Shown here: piece after piece, positions 61,802 through 64,000 of the stretch
Layout of the letters: each line of letters begins with the position of its first letter
Numbering within the stretch: the first letter of the stretch is position 1
Assembly (NCBI GenBank): GCA_030066985.1
Contig: JASJAN010000024.1
Coordinates: 62,001 to 126,000, forward strand
Source of the DNA: Desulfobacterales bacterium
Lineage (GTDB): Bacteria; Desulfobacterota; Desulfobacteria; Desulfobacterales; JAHEIW01
Length of the DNA stretch: 64,000 nt
Direction: 5' to 3'
Translations under genes and position numbers: made by a program
Notes under the pieces: generated by a model
Database searches by the model: none
Told to the model about the DNA's origin: nothing
The model's input: only the letters and a program-made list of their open reading frames with translations

Positions 61802-62129
61802 AATATTCCTCCTTGAGTAGAGTATTTTTCTTTAATGTTGGTTAAAATGGTGAATTCTCTGTCAAGCTCCGGACACGAAGGTTTGGTGAAATTTTTTAAC
61901 CCCATGATAAACCTGAATAAATGGCTTGAACAAAGCCGTTATTTTAGGCTTTTCGGGTAAAATTGTCAATCAGTATCGGCTTTAACAGTTGAATGAAATT
62001 CATTGTCCATAACGATATTGAAAAAAGCTTGACGCCAATTTCTGATACAACTATAGAATAGCTAATTTGTATCTATGAATGCCTGCCCGTTGACCCGATG
62101 ATAATGGTGATGTCGTATAAGGAGGTGTA
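61802..62129. other. Divergent intergenic region
   Basis: A 328-bp gap between preT (left) and the beta-ureidopropionase gene (right). It carries the sigma-70-type promoter for preT, leaving an mRNA leader of about 130 bases; no riboswitch fold was recognised in it. No promoter for the rightward gene could be assigned. Confidence 0.6.
61941..61969 (-). promoter_or_regulatory. Sigma-70 promoter of the preT-preA-dihydropyrimidinase unit
   Basis: Reverse strand: TTGACA (61969-61964), 17-bp spacer, TAAAAT (61946-61941). Start near 61934. Confidence 0.75.
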
Positions 62130-62999
62130 ATGTCGCGTGTCGTAAAATGTGCCCATATTCAGGCATCCAATGCCCAACATGATGGCACACCCGCCGAAAT
62201 CAAGGAAGCCATGATCCAAAAACATATCCCGCTCATCATAGAGGCCGGTGAAAAAGGGGTCAACATCCTGTGTCTGCAGGAAATATTCTATGGCCCCTAT
62301 TTTTGTGCCGAGCAGGACATTAAGTGGTATCAAACCGCCGAACCGGTACCCGGGCCGACCACCGAGCTGCTGGCCAAGTATGCCCAAAAATATCGTATGG
62401 TCATGGTGATTCCGGTTTATGAGATGGAAATCGAAGGGGTCTATTACAATACAGCGGCAGTGGTTGATGCTGACGGCAGCTATCTGGGCAAATTTCGCAA
62501 AATTCACATCCCTCACACCTGGCCTGGTTTCTGGGAAAAATTTTATTTCAAACCGGGCAATCTGGGGTTTCCGGTATTTCAAACCGCCTACGCTAAGATA
62601 GGCGTTTATATTTGCTACGACCGGCATTTTCCCGAGTGTGCCCGCCTGCTGGCCCTCAACGGGGCGGAAATACTGTTTAACCCGTCCGCGACGACATCCG
62701 GCAAGTCACAGTATTTATGGGAGCTGGAGCAGCCGGCCCAGGCAGTTGCCAATGGCGTATTCATCGGTGCCAATAATCGCGTCGGTCTCGAAAAACCCTG
62801 GGAATTCGGCAACTTTTACGGTTCCAGCTATTTCGTGGATCCGCGCGGCGAACTGCTGGTCAAAGGCAGCGAGGACAAAGACGAAATCGTCATTGCTGAT
62901 CTTGATCTGGAGCTTATCCGTGAAGTCCGCGACGGCTGGCAGTTTTTTCGCGATCTGCGACCCGATCAATACACCGATTTGACCCGCACGATCGGTTAA
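62130..62999 (+). CDS. Beta-ureidopropionase / N-carbamoyl amidohydrolase (nitrilase family)
   Basis: A 289-residue nitrilase-superfamily C-N hydrolase with the catalytic triad Glu in LQEIFYGPY, Lys in KFRKIHIPH and Cys in VYICYDRHFPE. It would split N-carbamoyl-beta-alanine to beta-alanine, CO2 and ammonia, the last step after dihydropyrimidinase; N-carbamoylputrescine amidase is the alternative in the same clade. AAGGAGGTG precedes ATG 62130. Uracil permease follows by 151 bp. Stop TAA. Confidence 0.91.
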   Translation: MSRVVKCAHIQASNAQHDGTPAEIKEAMIQKHIPLIIEAGEKGVNILCLQEIFYGPYFCAEQDIKWYQTAEPVPGPTTELLAKYAQKYRMVMVIPVYEMEIEGVYYNTAAVVDADGSYLGKFRKIHIPHTWPGFWEKFYFKPGNLGFPVFQTAYAKIGVYICYDRHFPECARLLALNGAEILFNPSATTSGKSQYLWELEQPAQAVANGVFIGANNRVGLEKPWEFGNFYGSSYFVDPRGELLVKGSEDKDEIVIADLDLELIREVRDGWQFFRDLRPDQYTDLTRTIG

Positions 63000-63150
63000 T
63001 AAATTTAAGCCCTATTTTTCATGCTTTGGTTGGTCGAATGGCTATAGCCGCTTTTTCGACCTTTGGTTTTGAGGAAGGAAAACCCTATTCATTAACTTTA
63101 ACCATCCCCGCACAACACGGGGGCAACTGCATTAAGGAGGTCAACAGATA

Positions 63151-64000
63151 ATGAGTGAAGAAAACGCACAGGAGAAGCAACACTGGATTGTTTATCCGCT
63201 TGGCAGTAAACCCAGGTGGCCGCTGGCGGTTCTGCTCGGCATCCAGCAGTACCTGACGATGTTTGGCGCCACGGTTCTTATTCCCTTCATTGTCGGCGGG
63301 GCCATGGGGTTGCCCCCGGAGGAGCTGGCATTGATGATTTCAACCATCTTTTTTACCTCCGGACTATGCACCCTGATTCAGCAATCACCGCTGGGCAACA
63401 AGCTGCCGGTTATTCAGGGCGGTACGTTTTCATTTCTGGGGCCCACATTTGCCATCATCGGTATGGTGGCGGCCCAGAAACTAACCGGCCCGGAGCCCAT
63501 GTGGCAGATTCAGATCCAGCACGTGGCCGGTGCGATCATGATCGCCTCGGTTTTTGAAATTGTCCTGGGATATACCGGTATCATGGGGCAGGTGCGCAAA
63601 ATCATCAGCCCGATCGTTATCGGCCCCACCATCGCCATGATCGGTCTGGCGCTCTACGGCATCGGTGCCCCCTGGATGGCCACCAACTGGGTTATTTCAC
63701 TGATTACGCTGGTGGCCTTGATTCTATACTCCCAGGTACTTTCACATTCATCCCGGGCCTTCATGCTCTTTCCGGTCCTGCTGGCTATCCTGACAGGCTG
63801 GCTGGCCGCACTGATCGGTACAATAACAGGCATGATTTCTCCGGACAGCCCGGCTTATTTGAAAACCGACCTGATCGCCAACACCCCCTGGTTAAGTTTG
63901 AAACCGTTGATGCCCTTTAAATGGGGTGTTCCGGATTTTGGCAGCGCCACCCTGTGGGCGGGCGCATTTGGCATGCTGGCCGGTTATCTGGCTTCCATGA
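63151..64000 (+). CDS. NCS2-family uracil/xanthine permease, partial
   Basis: 283 codons visible, open at the right edge. NCS2 hallmarks: GIQQYLTMFGATVLIPFIVGGAMG, the TLIQ and LPVIQGGTFSFLGP segments and IGPTIAMIGLALYG; several hydrophobic helices. AAGGAGGTCAACAGATA precedes ATG 63151. Clustered with the reductive pyrimidine pathway, it most likely imports uracil or thymine by proton symport. Confidence 0.93.
   Translation, partial: MSEENAQEKQHWIVYPLGSKPRWPLAVLLGIQQYLTMFGATVLIPFIVGGAMGLPPEELALMISTIFFTSGLCTLIQQSPLGNKLPVIQGGTFSFLGPTFAIIGMVAAQKLTGPEPMWQIQIQHVAGAIMIASVFEIVLGYTGIMGQVRKIISPIVIGPTIAMIGLALYGIGAPWMATNWVISLITLVALILYSQVLSHSSRAFMLFPVLLAILTGWLAALIGTITGMISPDSPAYLKTDLIANTPWLSLKPLMPFKWGVPDFGSATLWAGAFGMLAGYLASM

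Noticed and set aside
61802-61934. Riboswitch in the 130-base preT leader
   Set aside because: No conserved aptamer core was recognised by eye.

Overview
The window reads as a chromosomal segment of an anaerobic bacterium, most likely a Desulfobacterota (sulfate-reducer-like) organism. The support is four tungsten/molybdenum aldehyde:ferredoxin oxidoreductase (AOR) paralogues, many ferredoxin-type proteins, PreT/PreA pyrimidine reduction, non-Pyl MttB-family methyltransferases, and a bacterial-type pyrrolysine operon with a split PylS. Taxonomy is inferred from gene content only. The DNA is about 50% GC, genes are tightly packed, and dispersed palindromic repeats fill many intergenic gaps.

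Region 1 (1-10 kb). A leftward unit holds an MttB-family methyltransferase, a branched-chain-amino-acid-type substrate-binding protein and LivG, the last running off the window. Divergent from it is a sigma-54 activator with PAS-PAS-AAA+-TyrR-like HTH domains. Next come a class III aminotransferase with an unusual active-site Asn, a SemiSWEET-TPR fusion and a second leftward MttB-family gene. Palindromes of the form TGATkC-N6-GmATCA lie at 3.5-3.7 kb and 10.0-10.15 kb, and probably mark the regulon of the activator.

Region 2 (10-30 kb). A long rightward array begins with an AorABC-like set (FAD oxidoreductase, MoaD/ThiS-like protein, four-cluster ferredoxin, AOR). It continues with a complete Liv-type ABC importer, an omega-aminotransferase, a small unknown protein, a dimethylamine methyltransferase MtbB whose reading frame crosses an in-frame amber codon at 22229-22231, a corrinoid protein and a second AOR. 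It ends with tRNA-Pyl and pylSc-pylB-pylC-pylD-pylSn, so the pyrrolysine decoding and biosynthesis machinery sits beside its likely client. A coherent but unproven reading is import of an N-methylated amine or omega-amino acid, methyl transfer to the corrinoid protein, transamination to an aldehyde, and ferredoxin-linked oxidation by AOR. No methylcobamide:THF methyltransferase and no RamA-type activase were found in the window.

Region 3 (30-46 kb). Leftward catabolic units hold an EamA transporter, an Asp/Glu racemase-family protein, AOR, a sarcosine-oxidase-like FAD protein, an enolase-superfamily enzyme, AOR plus ferredoxin, a third MttB-family gene, a FadR-type GntR regulator, a sugar-phosphate-isomerase-like TIM barrel, an MDR oxidoreductase and a second sarcosine-oxidase-like protein. 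The rightmost unit has a near-consensus sigma-70 promoter and a GntR-type operator.

Region 4 (46-64 kb). This holds an isoquinoline-oxidoreductase-like molybdenum hydroxylase pair, an Fe-S aldo/keto reductase, SSB, a THUMP-domain rRNA methyltransferase, a small zinc-ribbon-like protein, an M20 carbamoylase/amidohydrolase, a flavodoxin-like protein, an MDR oxidoreductase and a QueG-like Fe-S protein. It ends with a reductive pyrimidine catabolism cluster (dihydropyrimidinase, PreA, PreT, beta-ureidopropionase, NCS2 uracil permease).

Of 51 complete genes called here, 14 end in TAG, although the organism decodes TAG as pyrrolysine in at least one gene.
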